DNA of 64,000 nt, taken from positions 138,745,108 through 138,809,107 of the forward strand of contig CM043955.1 in assembly GCA_014529385.2 (NCBI GenBank), in the 5' to 3' direction. Positions 11,129-21,642 of this stretch are shown piece by piece. The notes beneath the pieces were generated by a model that did not search any database, had not been told where the DNA came from, and worked only from the letters and a program-made list of their open reading frames with translations. The translations under genes and the position numbers were made by a program. The DNA comes from Adiantum capillus-veneris. Lineage: Eukaryota > Streptophyta > Polypodiopsida > Polypodiales > Pteridaceae. The first letter of the stretch is position 1. Each line of letters begins with the position of its first letter.

Positions 11129-11932
11129 CGATGGCCTACGCTAGTGTAATTGTGGCATAAACGAATGCGTTCCCTCACTAATTTCACTTGTGTGTTTATG
11201 TTTTTGTGGATTTTGAATGTGTGTGCATGAAACATTGTGTTCATAATTCCTTAATGTGTGATTGTATCTTGCCAGCTGTGTGTTTACTCACTCTAATTTC
11301 TCACTAACCCCTTGCTAATTTGACTATTTTTTGCTAACTTACTAATTTGCTATGAAAGATTGGAGTATTCGACCATTCAATTGATCTTCAACGGAAAGGT
11401 AATCAAGGTGGTATTCTCAACCTCCATAGAATCTAGAGATGTGTAGAATTGTGTAGAGATCCCACCATAATGATGCAATTTAATGCTATGCTATATTGAT
11501 GCAATGTAATGTAATGCAATGTGGATTGAAAATTTTACGATTTTTTGTTTTCACGCCATCGTAATGCTGAAATTTTTAAGAATTGGTGGCGTATGATTTG
11601 ACAAGTTTCAATTGCTAATTGGTGATTGTAGGTTGCTAATTGGGTGCCTAATTGAGTTAATTGCATGCTTGGATGGTCAATTTTAAGTGTGTGCGCACTA
11701 AAATCAAGTGTGTGTGCATTCTAATTGAGTGTGTGTATGCTAATTCTAGGTGTGTGTACACTATTTTGTCCATGTTTGTGCACCTAGAAATCAACGTGTG
11801 CGTTATGATTTTTCAATTGTGATGATTGATTTGGGTTGTGCTCATGCCTAACAAATGATTTGTGAAATCACATTGCAAATCCGACAAGTTTAACCCTTTT
11901 GTGTGTGCACCTAAAGATTGGTAAAAACTGCC

Positions 11933-11986
<54 letters not shown>

Positions 11987-13514
11987 TGCTTAAAAAGTGT
12001 TAAATTTTCATGATTGATTCATATTTTGATTGCATAATTGATGTGTGTGTAATGATTAAATGCTACATTTTTGTGCTTAAAACAAGGATTTACACACTCT
12101 AATTGCGTCAATTTTTGACCTAATTTTGTCGGTTTAATTGCCTAGTCTTGATTTTATTGATGAAATTAATTGGCAATTGAATTGATGTGATTTTGGAGAT
12201 TTTATTTGGTTATGCTATTTCTCAATGTGTGGAAAATTTGTAGAATTTTTTTGGGTATTTTTTGGATAATTTTTACAAAATTTTGGATTTTCGGGTGATT
12301 TTACGCGTTGCGGCTAATTTACGACCTAAATTCGTTTTTTTTTTCCGGTTCGCGAGCGTGCATTTTGGTGCATGGACTTTCCTCGTCAGATAGAGCTTTA
12401 CGTCTCTTGGGATAGTTTTCTACGATGCTAAAATAATCTTCTTCTTCTTTCTTCTTCCGCTTCCGTCGCTGTTCTTGTGCTTCGTAATGTGTGAACCCAC
12501 CCTCACACACACAACACACAAGCTACAAGAAGACATTATAATTTTTTGAAAAAAAAAGGAAACCTACTTGTCTTCTTGTTTTTATCCTTTTGTCTTTTTA
12601 TCATTGACTTTTGTATCGATTCATTTCATTTTGTTTCAATTTCATTTCATTCGTTTTCTTTCCCTTTAAATTTCACTTCATTTTAATTTCATTTTTTTTC
12701 ACTTTCATTTCATTAATTTATATATTAGTCAAAAAAATCACAAAAAACCCATTAAAAATCATTAAAACAATAAAAATATTCAAAAACCCAACAAAAAATA
12801 AAAAAAGAGTTAGACAATTATAAAAAAATAGAAAACTCATTACAAAAATAATTAAAAAAAGAAAATTCACGAAAAAATAAAAAGCACATAAAAATCACAA
12901 AAAACTTAGAAAAACATAAAAAACTCACAAAAATCCTAAAACGTTAGAAAATTATCAAAAAAACTTTTTAAAAAATCAAAACCTTAGCATAAAAAATCAT
13001 AAAAATAAAAAAAAATTAGAAAATACAAAAATTCTTAAAAAATAATAAAAATAAAAAGGAAGTCGCCGAAAGAGCCTGAAAAAGCCAGAACGAGTCCGAA
13101 AAAAGACCCAGAATAGCAAAAGCAAAGCCATGAAGAGTACCGCACACCGAGCAAAGACCACAAATCGAGCACACCGTGCAAAGCAAATCAGATCAGCCAA
13201 AAAAAGCGAGAACAAGGTTACTTAAAGCCGTGAGGGACATACAAATTTTTAAATTTATCAAAATCAAGCTGAAAATCGACAAATCATGGGGGATTGCAGA
13301 TTAATCTATTAAAGGCCCATTTTTTCATCGTTTCAAAAGGTTGCAATTAATTTTGACACTATCGAGCTATAGGGTTAGTCAACTCTTGCGAATCTAAAGA
13401 GCAGTAAACTGCAAAAGTGCTTTGCCACAAGCAGTTTTATAAAAAATGAGCAGGATAAATTCTGCTAACAATATCGAAATCTGCTAGGAGACAGTTTTTG
13501 TACATTGAGCCAAC
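11129..13514 (+). other. Leader of the large element: (TG)n and A-rich low-complexity sequence
   Basis: No gene. It holds a (TG)n tract at 11940-11983, T-rich sequence, and from about 12540 to 13060 a strongly A-rich low-complexity stretch made of cacaaaaa/aaaatcat-like units. Short frames here are composition artefacts. Confidence 0.8.
11940..11983. repeat. (TG)n microsatellite
   Basis: About 22 uninterrupted TG dinucleotides. Confidence 0.97.
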
Positions 13515-14037
13515 ATGGACTTAAACCAAGCCGAGAGTTCAAGTACAACAGAGCAAACTAGTAGCAGTGGCAACACATGCACAACTGCAACAAAGCAAAT
13601 TTTGCAGCTATATGGCTACAATGGCGATAAATTTTTGTACACAGATTCAGAAGGCCATAGATACTTGATGAGCAGCAAAAGCAACACGGGAGCCAAGATC
13701 CTATTGATCAGAGTCAAGCCAGATTCAAAAAACTCCTAAATGTTCACAGACTTCAGTGGAGCCAGGTAAGCTCAAAGATGAGGTGCAGATAGAAGTTCAA
13801 AAAATCAACCCAAGTGTTTATCTAGAAACCTGCACTAGTCCGCAAAGCATCCATTTAGTGCATATGCAATCAGGGTCATTGTACATGGATTACAGTGGTC
13901 AAATCTACAATCGAGAACTAGAATTGCAAAATCCAACAGATCAACCAATAAAAGCAAATCTAATTGGAGAACCGAGCCAAAGACAGTACAAAGGTCAAGA
14001 CGGAGCCAGTCTACAGCTTGATGCTCAGTATTTTTAA
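13515..14037 (+). pseudogene. Unknown module A (first copy of a duplicated module), frameshifted
   Basis: Two frames follow each other: 13515-13739 (74 aa) and 13756-14037 (93 aa). The first holds LYGYNGDKFLYTDSEGHRY and a conserved-looking LLIRVKPD. The second holds SLYMDYSGQIYNRE and, about 20 residues on, NLIGEPSQRQYKGQD. Each half has a counterpart in the same order at 14540-14975, so this is one copy of a duplicated two-part module. The halves are now in different frames (stop at 13737-13739, +1 shift). I do not recognise the family. It is hydrophilic with no membrane segment. Position just after the leader is where gag would be expected, but I see no capsid-like sequence. Confidence 0.45.
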
Positions 14038-14908
14038 AGAAGATGCCGACAACTTGGCAAGCATGGAAACAAAAATTTCTCAGCTAGAGCTTGACATGAC
14101 AGAAGTAAGTGAAATACCACCAGTCATGGCGTATTGCTCAGATTGTGGACAAAAAGGTGGACATTTTTCTGAAGATTGTCCAAGAAATCTAGACAACAAT
14201 GACACATCAACCGCCAAGCAAGGTACAAAGCAAATTGGAAATGCAAATCTTGATGTAAGTGCATTTAACTCGTCACTTTTAATGCAATCGGATGATTCTG
14301 CATTATCGTTAGAAGCACAAGTAAAAACACTGCAAGTTCAAAATGAGCATAAAGATGCACAGACACCTGAAAAACTTAAAATTGATTCTTTGAACAACAA
14401 ATTCTTGCATGAATTTAGTAAAGGTGTTGAGATATCATCGAAGGGTGAAAAAACTGGTAGGTTTGCAAACGATTTTGCATCCACTGCCACAAGTGTGCAA
14501 TCATTCACGAGTCTAAGGGACACATCAAATAGAATGATGTTAGCATTGTATGGCACACATAATTCATATGCACACTATGTAGACCAAAGAGGGAAACTGT
14601 ACAAAAAGGATCAACCTGTGTTTAAATGGCCCACATACCAGCTCATAGAAGTGCGTCCAGTGATAGATCAGAAAGGATGGTTCATTTCAGAGAAAAGAAT
14701 CTATTATAGCCCATCCTCTCTAGAGTTGAAGGATATTACCCGAGTGAACCCAGAAATCTGTTCAGAGCCAACTCTCCTCCATCGGAAATCAAGCTTCGAT
14801 GTTGTGACCAAACGAGCATATACTTTGACCAAAACAGTCATAGATATAGACGGGAGTCTAGCATCTATGATGCCTTGGGTCCTGAAACCACAGAAGCCCA
14901 TATCATAG
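13964..14908 (+). CDS. 314-aa ORF with a CCHC motif and the first half of module B
   Basis: This is the longest intact frame of the large element. Residues 58-72 form a zinc-knuckle-like CCHC pattern with five residues between the second Cys and His (C58, C61, H67, C72), one more than the gag consensus. Residues about 80-170 are Ser/Asn/Asp-rich. From about residue 190 it has LYGTHNSYAHYVDQRGKLY followed by QLIEVRPV, matching module A (LYG... Y-x-D ... LIRVKP). The continuation of module B lies in another frame from about 14790, so even this ORF is probably truncated by a frameshift. A gag-like nucleic-acid-binding role is possible from the CCHC motif but not shown. Confidence 0.45.
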   Translation: MENRAKDSTKVKTEPVYSLMLSIFKEDADNLASMETKISQLELDMTEVSEIPPVMAYCSDCGQKGGHFSEDCPRNLDNNDTSTAKQGTKQIGNANLDVSAFNSSLLMQSDDSALSLEAQVKTLQVQNEHKDAQTPEKLKIDSLNNKFLHEFSKGVEISSKGEKTGRFANDFASTATSVQSFTSLRDTSNRMMLALYGTHNSYAHYVDQRGKLYKKDQPVFKWPTYQLIEVRPVIDQKGWFISEKRIYYSPSSLELKDITRVNPEICSEPTLLHRKSSFDVVTKRAYTLTKTVIDIDGSLASMMPWVLKPQKPIS

Positions 14909-15246
14909 GAGACCCATGGGATAGACAATATCAGGGCAAAGATAATGCTATCTATAGCTTGACTTGGGGAATAATTTGTCATGTTTCACGAAGATACGTG
15001 GGAAACTATGTAGAAGGTCTACAGATGCCAAATGCCAACAATGCTACCCAAAGTGTACCTTCACAGTCCCAAAAGGTGAGACTAAATCAGAGCCAAACAA
15101 TTTTGAACTCTTACGATGAAGCAAGCTATAGTGATCACCCAAGGAAGGGGGAAGCTATAAATCCATCTAGCTCAGCCTATGTACCAGAAAATGCTACACC
15201 ATCTAGAAGCCCTAGAGCCTCTAGTCAACAGACCTCTTCAAAGTAG
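14790..15246 (+). pseudogene. Second half of module B plus Ser-rich tail
   Basis: In the frame of the 123-aa ORF at 14875-15246, extended upstream, the translation reads SIYFDQNSHRYRRESS and then HIIGDPWDRQYQGKDN. These align with SLYMDYSGQIYNRE and NLIGEPSQRQYKGQD of module A at the same spacing. The rest (about 15060-15246) is rich in Ser, Gln, Asn and Pro and ends at TAG 15244. There is no known domain. Confidence 0.4.
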
Positions 15247-15839
15247 AAACCATTGAAAGATCATATGGTTGTTGGAAGTTCCCAATGGACCCATATTCCA
15301 TCAAAATCAGTAGGCAAATGCTTCTATGAAATCATCAAGGACAAAAGTTTTAGCTGATCTCCACAAATTAGAGTCAAAAGTCGACAAAGCCCATAGTGTT
15401 CAAACTGTTACATGTGATCAAGCTCACATATGCATATCAAGATGCACATGGCAATGAATATCAGCAAGATCAAAACCTTGTACAAACCCCTATACGGAAG
15501 GCCCGACTGAATTCAAAGACTATCTAAAGATGATGTAGAGCCTCAAGCTTCCAGAACAGGTGGCACAAAAGTCAAAGTCAATAGAAGCTAAAGTCAAGAA
15601 AGCTATACAAAGGTCACCACCAAAATATCCTCCGAAGAGACAGATTCTACCAGAAAGTACAATGGATCTTGTAAGATCAAAGGTTACTCAAATGCAGGAG
15701 GACAATGCTCAACAATTGCAGGAAAAAAGTGCAGTATCACAGTCATACGAGCCGACATCAACATAAGGAGGTGGTCAAAGCAAGGAAAATGCAGATAAAG
15801 TTCAACCAAAGGATGTTGCCACAGCAAAATAAGTCAATA
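15247..15839 (+). pseudogene. Degenerate coding sequence with a third motif copy
   Basis: Broken frames. At about 15426-15477 the translation TYAYQDAHGNEYQQDQN repeats the Y-x-D-x-x-G-x-x-Y-x-x-D-Q core seen in module B, suggesting a third, partly lost module. A Lys-rich 68-aa frame (15560-15766) follows. No recognised family. Confidence 0.3.
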
Positions 15840-16252
15840 CAGAAACAAATCCTGAGACGATCAAGTGCAACATTGTTGATGAAAACGAAGAAAAACTGCC
15901 AAGAGAAGTAAAGCTATTAGACAAGAACCTCATGTCTTTTTGCACTCGGAAAAGATGTGGCCAACCACATGTGGAAGATTCTCCTGAATTTGTGAGCATA
16001 TCAGGAAACAAAGGAGCAGAATGCTGGGAAATCATCTCCACCACCATTGAAGTAAGTTCACAAATCATCATAGCTCAATTCTATATGATCACAACAAAGG
16101 ATATGCCAGATGACATCATAGTGGGAATGCCAATGGCCCAGGAGATGCTAGAGATACAAATTTTGAACATGAAGGAGTCTTCAGAGACAACCAAGAATGG
16201 AGATCAAGACTGGTCACCCGTGGACGACAGCACAGTCCTCAACCACAGTTAA
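15840..16252 (+). pseudogene. Possible retropepsin remnant (C-terminal half)
   Basis: In the frame opened by a stop at about 15836 the sequence reads ...TIEVSSQIIIAQFYMI...DMPDDIIVGMPMAQEM. The pattern hydrophobic strand, F-Y-x-I, then D-x-I-x-G-M resembles the second half of retroviral-type aspartic proteases (F-x-V ... D-x-I-L-G-M-D). The catalytic D-S/T-G triad is not visible upstream, so either it has been lost or the resemblance is accidental. Confidence 0.25.
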
Positions 16253-17711
16253 AATGGAGACTTATATCAAAGCAGATATTATTCAAGATGATTCATCTCC
16301 ATCAATGAGAACTTCAGAAGAGCTTAAATCAGGCAATAATAAGTGCAAATCAAACAGAGCAAAGAGCAACCACGCAAGCTATTGAGCAGAGAATGCCACC
16401 AAAGCCAGAAGTTAAGAAGAACGAGGTTGCAGACAAAGGTAAAGCTAAAGTGGAACTTCCACCGATTAGATAGAAGGTGTGACATTGTATGCCTCTACAT
16501 CAAAGAACCCTCATGGATCAGATTCTTCAAGCAAGTCAGGGTTTCAAAATTTCAAGTCAATTGCTGACACAACTAAAACCTCTAAGGAGACACCCAGAAA
16601 AGCAAAGGTATATTAGCCAAAGTACTCAAGAAAGCAAAGGAATGTCAAGCAAGTGTTTATTCCGAGCATTTTAGTCAAAGTCAATGATCTGGTTTGGATT
16701 AAAGACAGGAAATCAACACAAAAAGACAAACACATGGGATAGATAGCATCACCATGGAGCTTAAAAGAACAAGAGTACTATGGATGTAATAGACAGATAT
16801 GTGTTCCAAAACCGCAGGTTAGGGCATATGAAGTTATGTCAAGTCCCTCCCAAGAAACAAGGTCCACAAAGTATCAACCTCAGAAATATTCTAAGATACC
16901 TAAGAAGCAGGTATACAACAGAACAACATCGAAAGATATTGAAGTCTACCACAACTCACAAGAGGATACAGAAAAAAGACGGATCTCAAAGAATTTTCCT
17001 CTTGGACAAGGATTTTACATAAGTTATACAAAGATTTGGCTACCAGCCAACCACAAGCCAACTGCAACTACACCAAGCCTGCATGAAGATCTCAAGAATG
17101 CAACAAGACCTACAGCTAGGCAAAGTCAACAAAGGAGATACAAAGGTTATCAAGAGATTTGGAACTTTCAATGCTCCTAGTCAAAAGCCAGATGCCGACA
17201 GACAGCAGAGGCCTACAACAACATCAAAGACTCCTATCAACATGACCAATTGGAGAATCAAATAGATAATGGAGTCTTCACAGTCAAAGAAGGACAACCC
17301 AACAAACGTGAATGCAGATTCAAAGATGATAAAATAGGTATGGCAAAAGAAACCTTCAATGCCAACTTGGTCCTTCAGTAGTCCTCTTTTTGAGGATTCA
17401 AGCTTACTTTTACCTGAAGAAATTTTTGTAGTAAGCACAAGAATGTAAAAAGTCAAGTCGCCAGGGTGCAAAAAACACTCTTTGGCATAGTCAGAGTCGG
17501 GCTGCTGAGCCATAAAATGAGCAAAGCATTAGTCCCAAATCTTCAAGTCATATTAAACTCTGTGCTAAGAGTCGTAGTTATAAGGCTTATGCTCAAGCTG
17601 GAAGAGTTGAGTATATCTAAAGTCATGTTGCTTATGCTAGATGAGATGAGCACAAGAGTCGAAGTCTATTAACTTACAATTGGTGGAGTGTCGTAGAGTC
17701 CAACACTCACG
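16253..17711 (+). pseudogene. Degenerate interior of the large element
   Basis: Short overlapping frames, A-rich and rich in Lys, Gln, Ser and Thr, without RT, RNase H or integrase motifs. At about 16670-16710 a stretch reading ILVKVNDLVWIKDRKS is reminiscent of the G-D-L-V-W/Y strand of gypsy integrase tails but stands alone. The segment ends at 17711 with TCACG, the target duplication of the nested copia element. Confidence 0.4.
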
Positions 17712-18444
17712 TGTTGTTAGAAAATAAGACGTAGCTAAATAGATAATTGAGTAGATTACTTAATGGAGAGAGACAGATTTATATACACGAGATTATAGAG
17801 TAGAGAGAGAGAGAGAGAGAGAGTACACACGATATACGTGGTTCACCCAATGTGGGCTACGTCCACGGGAAAGCAGCCACTCAATGGCTTTAGTACTTCA
17901 AAACAAGAAGTAGTTTACAAAGGGATTATACCCTTAATGGAGCTCCCGCCTTGCTTCACTCTCACCACCTCACACTCACCTTGTTGCATCAACTTCACAC
18001 TATGAAATGTGTGTAGAAATGGCCTCCTTTTATAGGCCAAAAGGGCTGCCCTCTCTTATGAGAGACAGCCATGTGTAGCCGCCCTTGTGCGAATAAGTCC
18101 AAATCGGACCCTCCAATCCGCCCATGTGTGGCCGCCCTTGAGAAGACAAGTCCGCTTTTGAATTCGGCCACCGGCCACCGGCCATTGACTTCCGACCATC
18201 GGCCATCGGCCATTGACTACCGGCCAACCGACCGGTTGTTTTCCGACCACTTTCCGGCCGCCATCCGGCCATAATATTCCGGTGAAAAAGAATATTCCGG
18301 CGGATATTCTTGTCCGCGAAAATTTTGGTTTTCGGTGAGTGATTTTCCTTCACGCACGATGGCTTCTCCTCATAATGGGGGCCTTACAAATGTGCGCTTT
18401 TACCACAGAAAATTACAAGGGTAAATCAGGCTCCATACTTAACA
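17712..18444 (-). repeat. 3' LTR of the nested copia element
   Basis: Starts TGTTGTTAGAAAATAAGACG, ends TTAACA. It contains a (GA)n run near 17806-17822 and a G/C-rich patch at 18165-18240 made of cggccaccggcca-type units. The 5' terminal base agrees with the TCACG duplication just outside. Confidence 0.93.
18026..18036 (-). promoter_or_regulatory. TATA box in the 3' LTR
   Basis: Minus-strand CCTATAAAAGG in the U3 part of the LTR. The identical sequence is at 22767-22777 in the 5' LTR, where it would drive the element. Confidence 0.6.
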
Positions 18445-18455
18445 ATCTCCCACTT
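18445..18455 (-). other. Polypurine tract of the nested copia element
   Basis: Minus strand AAGTGGGAGAT immediately upstream of the 3' LTR. Confidence 0.8.
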
Positions 18456-18504
18456 GGAGACTGATCTCCAAACCAAACCTGTGACTGCTTTCCATTCTGG
18501 CTTC

Positions 18505-19134
18505 TTATCCTTGAATGCCGATTGAAGATGAGCAAAAGCTCAACTTCTCCTTGTTGACCACCTTTGTAAACATGTCTGCAGGATTTTCACTTGTATGCAC
18601 CTTTCCTAGCTTTAGTTGTCCCTCTTCCAAAAGAGTGCGTATGAAGTGATATCTCACCTCAATGTGCTTTGTCCATGAATGAAAGGCTGAGTTCTTCGCA
18701 AGATGGATAGCGCTTTGGCTATCACTGTACAAGACACAATTGTCTTGTTTGAATCCAAGCTCTTCTAAGAATCTGTGAAGCCACATAATTTCTTTGCTTG
18801 CCTCCGTCATTGCTACATACTCTGCTTCCGTGGTAGAAAGTGAGACCACTTTCTGCAGCTTTGAAGCCCAGCTTACTACTCTGCCTCCAACCATGAACAC
18901 ATAGCCAGTAGTGCTCCTTCGAGTATCTTTGTCACCTGCCATATCTGCATCAGCATACCCTTCTAGAAAAATATCAGTTCCTCCAAAATACAAAGCATTT
19001 GTTGTTGTCCCTTTTAGATACCTAAGTATCCACTTCACAGCTTGCCAATGCTCTTTACTTGGGTTGTCCATGAACCTACTGACAACTCCCACTTCATGTG
19101 CAATGTCTGGCCTTGTCCAGACCATAGCATACAT
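18505..19134 (-). CDS. Copia RNase H and RT C-terminus (distal part of polyprotein)
   Basis: This 209-aa segment continues the polymerase frame after a single stop at 19165-19167. It begins with the RT thumb-side string MYAMVWTRPDIAHEVGVVS, then KWILRYLKGTTT and the RNase H landmarks GYADADMAGDKDTRRSTTGY, LSTTEAEYVAMTEASKE, LYSDSQSAIHLAKNSAFH and KHIEVRYHFIR, finishing with the usual copia tail (NPADMFTK). All expected acidic positions of RNase H appear present. The stop upstream sits where relatives usually carry Lys (M-S-K-V-P-Y), so one base change separated this part. ATG 19134 is internal to the ancestral frame, not a real start. Confidence 0.93.
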   Translation of the reverse strand: MYAMVWTRPDIAHEVGVVSRFMDNPSKEHWQAVKWILRYLKGTTTNALYFGGTDIFLEGYADADMAGDKDTRRSTTGYVFMVGGRVVSWASKLQKVVSLSTTEAEYVAMTEASKEIMWLHRFLEELGFKQDNCVLYSDSQSAIHLAKNSAFHSWTKHIEVRYHFIRTLLEEGQLKLGKVHTSENPADMFTKVVNKEKLSFCSSSIGIQG

Positions 19135-19164
19135 TAGAGAACCTACCGCTGTAGCATATGGAAC

Positions 19165-21585
19165 TTAAGACATATAAGCTATCTCCTCTTGTGTCTTTGG
19201 ACACATATCCTTCGTTAGTTTAAAACGACCAGCCAAAGGTGTAGAAACTGGTTTTACATTTTGCATTGCAAACTTTTCTAGTACCTTCTTGATGTAATCT
19301 TCTTGAGATAGCTTTATTGTCTTCTTCGTCCTGTCCCTTGATATTTTCATACCAAGTATCCTCTTTGCAGCACCTAAATCTTTCATTGAAAAAGATTTGG
19401 ACAGCTCTTCTTTTAGGTCTTTGATGTCCTGCATGTTAGCACTTGCAATCAACATGTCATCAACACACAACATTAGGATGATGAATTTTCCATCTCCCAA
19501 ATTCTCCATGTAGACGCAGTGATCCGAGTTGCATCTTGTGAATCCATGATCCAACATCCATCGATCAAACTTCAAGTACCATTGTCTAGATGCTTGCTTT
19601 AAACCATACAAGCTCTTCTTTAATTTGCAAACCATTTTCTCCTTACCTTTTACTTCATACCCCTTTGGTTGAAGCATGTAGATTTCCTCCTCTAAGTCAC
19701 CGTGAGGGAATGCCGTATTTACATCCATTTGCTCGAGATTTAGATCATGAGCAGCCACAAGGCTTAAGACAAGCCTAATTGAGTTCATTTTTACAACAGG
19801 AGAAAATATTTCATTGAAGTCAATACCTTTCTTTTGAGAAAAACCTTTTACCACAAGCCTAGACTTGTACCTTTTCTTCCCACCTTCTTCTTCCTTTAGC
19901 TTGTACACCCATTTGTTTTGAAGTGCCCGCTTACCTTTAGGCAACTCAACCAACTCCCATGTTTGGTTGCGATGTAGTGAGTCCATCTCCACTTGCATGC
20001 TCTTCGTCCATTCTTCTTTGGATTCATGTTGCATAGCTTCTTCATATGATTTGGGTTCTCGAGAATCTGAGATCAAGAGATGGTTGAAGGAAGGAACAAA
20101 CCTTTCTGGAGGTCTACTTGCTCTTGTAGATCTTCGGGGAATAGGTTGAGGCTCCTCATTTGGTTGACGTTGTTGCACATTGTCACCGTTTGCAGTCCTT
20201 GAGTCTTCACCGTCCTCAAGCTCCATGTACTCATCACCTGTTTCTTTTGTTTGTTTTCTTTCCAAGTAATCTTTGTACATATTTTGTTCGTTAAAAATTA
20301 CATCCCTACTCCTTAAGATTTTACCATCTTTAGGATTCCATAGGCGATACCCAAAGTCTCCTTCTCCATAGCCAATGAAGAAACACTTTTTGGACTTTGC
20401 ATCTAACTTTGATCTTAGGCTTCTATCTATGTGCATGAAAGCCTCACACCCAAACACTTTGAGAAATGCATAATTCACCAGTTTACCTGTCCATGCCTCT
20501 TCTGGAACTCCCCCATCCAATGCCGTTGAGGGTGACCGATTGATTAAGTACACAGACGTACTTACAGCTTCCGCCCAAAGCTCAAGCGGTAGGCCTGCAT
20601 GTAGCCGCATGCTTCGTGCTCGTTCCATGATTGTCCTGTTCATCCTTTCCAAAATCCCATTTTGTTGAGGTGTCCTTGGGGTTGTCCTTTGCCTCCAAAT
20701 GTCATTGCTAGCACAAAAGCTTTCAAAAGCTTGGCTGCAATATTCGCCTCCATTGTCGGATCTGAGGCATTTAACCTTGGTACCCGTTTCATTCTCCACA
20801 AAGGCTTTCCACCTTTGAAATATGGAAAGTACATCGGATTTATTCTTCATGACATAAACCCATGTTTTTCTATTCACATCGTCTATGAATGTTACATAGT
20901 ACAATGAGCCACCAAGTGATGGTGTACTTGCAGGACCCCAAACATCAGAATGAACCAACTCAAGTTTTCTATTTTTTCTTTCATTTCCTGATTTTTGAAA
21001 TTTTACCCTCTTTTGTTTACCATAAACACAATCTTCACAGAACTCTAAGTCCACTTCTTTCAAACCTGGTAGAAGCTTCTTTGTTTGAAGGATTTGCATT
21101 CCTTTGGCACTCATATGCCCAAGTCGGTAGTGCCACACCGCACTGTCAACTTCTGTAGTTGCTGCACAAGCTGAAGGTTGCGTGCTAACAGTACACAAGT
21201 AAAGTGTACCGACTTTTTCACCCTTGGCAACCACCAAAGATCCCTTTGAGATCTTCCACCGTTTGTTTCCGAATGCAATGTTGTGACCTTCATCGTCCAA
21301 TTGTCCTGTAGAGATCAAATTTTTGCGAAGAGAAGGAACATGCCTAACATCTTTAAGCTTCCATTCATTTCCGTTAGCAGTTTTGACAGAAAGTGTACCT
21401 TTGCCGACAATCTCACAAGCTTCATCATCTCCCAAGTATACATACCCAAAATTACCTTTGGTGTAGTCTTGGAAATGTTGCTTGTGTGGTGTCGCATGGA
21501 ATGAAGCCCCGGAATCTACTATCCAGGAATTAGACACATTGTCTAATGAGAGAATTAAAGCATCTTGCTCTACTTTACCTGCCAC
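19165..21585 (-). CDS. Copia protease, integrase and reverse transcriptase
   Basis: An 806-aa open stretch in the same frame as gag. Protease: WIVDSGASFHAT with catalytic Asp24. Integrase: zinc-binding H152, H157, C183, C186 (LGHMSAKGM ... CEDCVYGKQ), then the catalytic triad D214 (HSDVWGP), D277 (RSDNGGE) and E313 (NGILERMN). RT: NKWVYKLKEEEGGKKRYKSR, QMDVNTAFPHGDLEEEIY, SLYGLKQASRQWY, and the active-site strand LCVDDMLIAS near residue 720. Two departures from the family are visible: the usual Y-V-D-D is C-V-D-D, and the usual A-F-L-H-G-D-L is A-F-P-H-G-D-L. Each needs one base change. The frame ends at TAA (19165-19167). Otherwise it looks intact; the product would make the cDNA and insert it. 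Confidence 0.95.
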   Translation of the reverse strand: MAGKVEQDALILSLDNVSNSWIVDSGASFHATPHKQHFQDYTKGNFGYVYLGDDEACEIVGKGTLSVKTANGNEWKLKDVRHVPSLRKNLISTGQLDDEGHNIAFGNKRWKISKGSLVVAKGEKVGTLYLCTVSTQPSACAATTEVDSAVWHYRLGHMSAKGMQILQTKKLLPGLKEVDLEFCEDCVYGKQKRVKFQKSGNERKNRKLELVHSDVWGPASTPSLGGSLYYVTFIDDVNRKTWVYVMKNKSDVLSIFQRWKAFVENETGTKVKCLRSDNGGEYCSQAFESFCASNDIWRQRTTPRTPQQNGILERMNRTIMERARSMRLHAGLPLELWAEAVSTSVYLINRSPSTALDGGVPEEAWTGKLVNYAFLKVFGCEAFMHIDRSLRSKLDAKSKKCFFIGYGEGDFGYRLWNPKDGKILRSRDVIFNEQNMYKDYLERKQTKETGDEYMELEDGEDSRTANGDNVQQRQPNEEPQPIPRRSTRASRPPERFVPSFNHLLISDSREPKSYEEAMQHESKEEWTKSMQVEMDSLHRNQTWELVELPKGKRALQNKWVYKLKEEEGGKKRYKSRLVVKGFSQKKGIDFNEIFSPVVKMNSIRLVLSLVAAHDLNLEQMDVNTAFPHGDLEEEIYMLQPKGYEVKGKEKMVCKLKKSLYGLKQASRQWYLKFDRWMLDHGFTRCNSDHCVYMENLGDGKFIILMLCVDDMLIASANMQDIKDLKEELSKSFSMKDLGAAKRILGMKISRDRTKKTIKLSQEDYIKKVLEKFAMQNVKPVSTPLAGRFKLTKDMCPKTQEEIAYMS

Positions 21586-21642
21586 ATTGGCCTCCGATGT
21601 TGGCTTGTTGTCTTGAGACTCTGTCTCCTTCTTCTTCTTGGA

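Noticed and set aside
12611-13215. Short Phe/Leu- or Lys-rich frames
   Set aside because: Low-complexity A/T-rich leader; composition explains them.
13755-13770. Good 5' splice-site consensus (gccaggtaagct)
   Set aside because: It could explain the frame break between the halves of module A, but I see no convincing acceptor or branch point, and module B breaks without such a site.
17995-18353. Frames with repeated Trp-Pro-Val/Gly-Arg-Trp
   Set aside because: They lie wholly inside the copia LTR and recur at 22736-23094 in the other LTR; they reflect the cggccaccggcca-rich patch.
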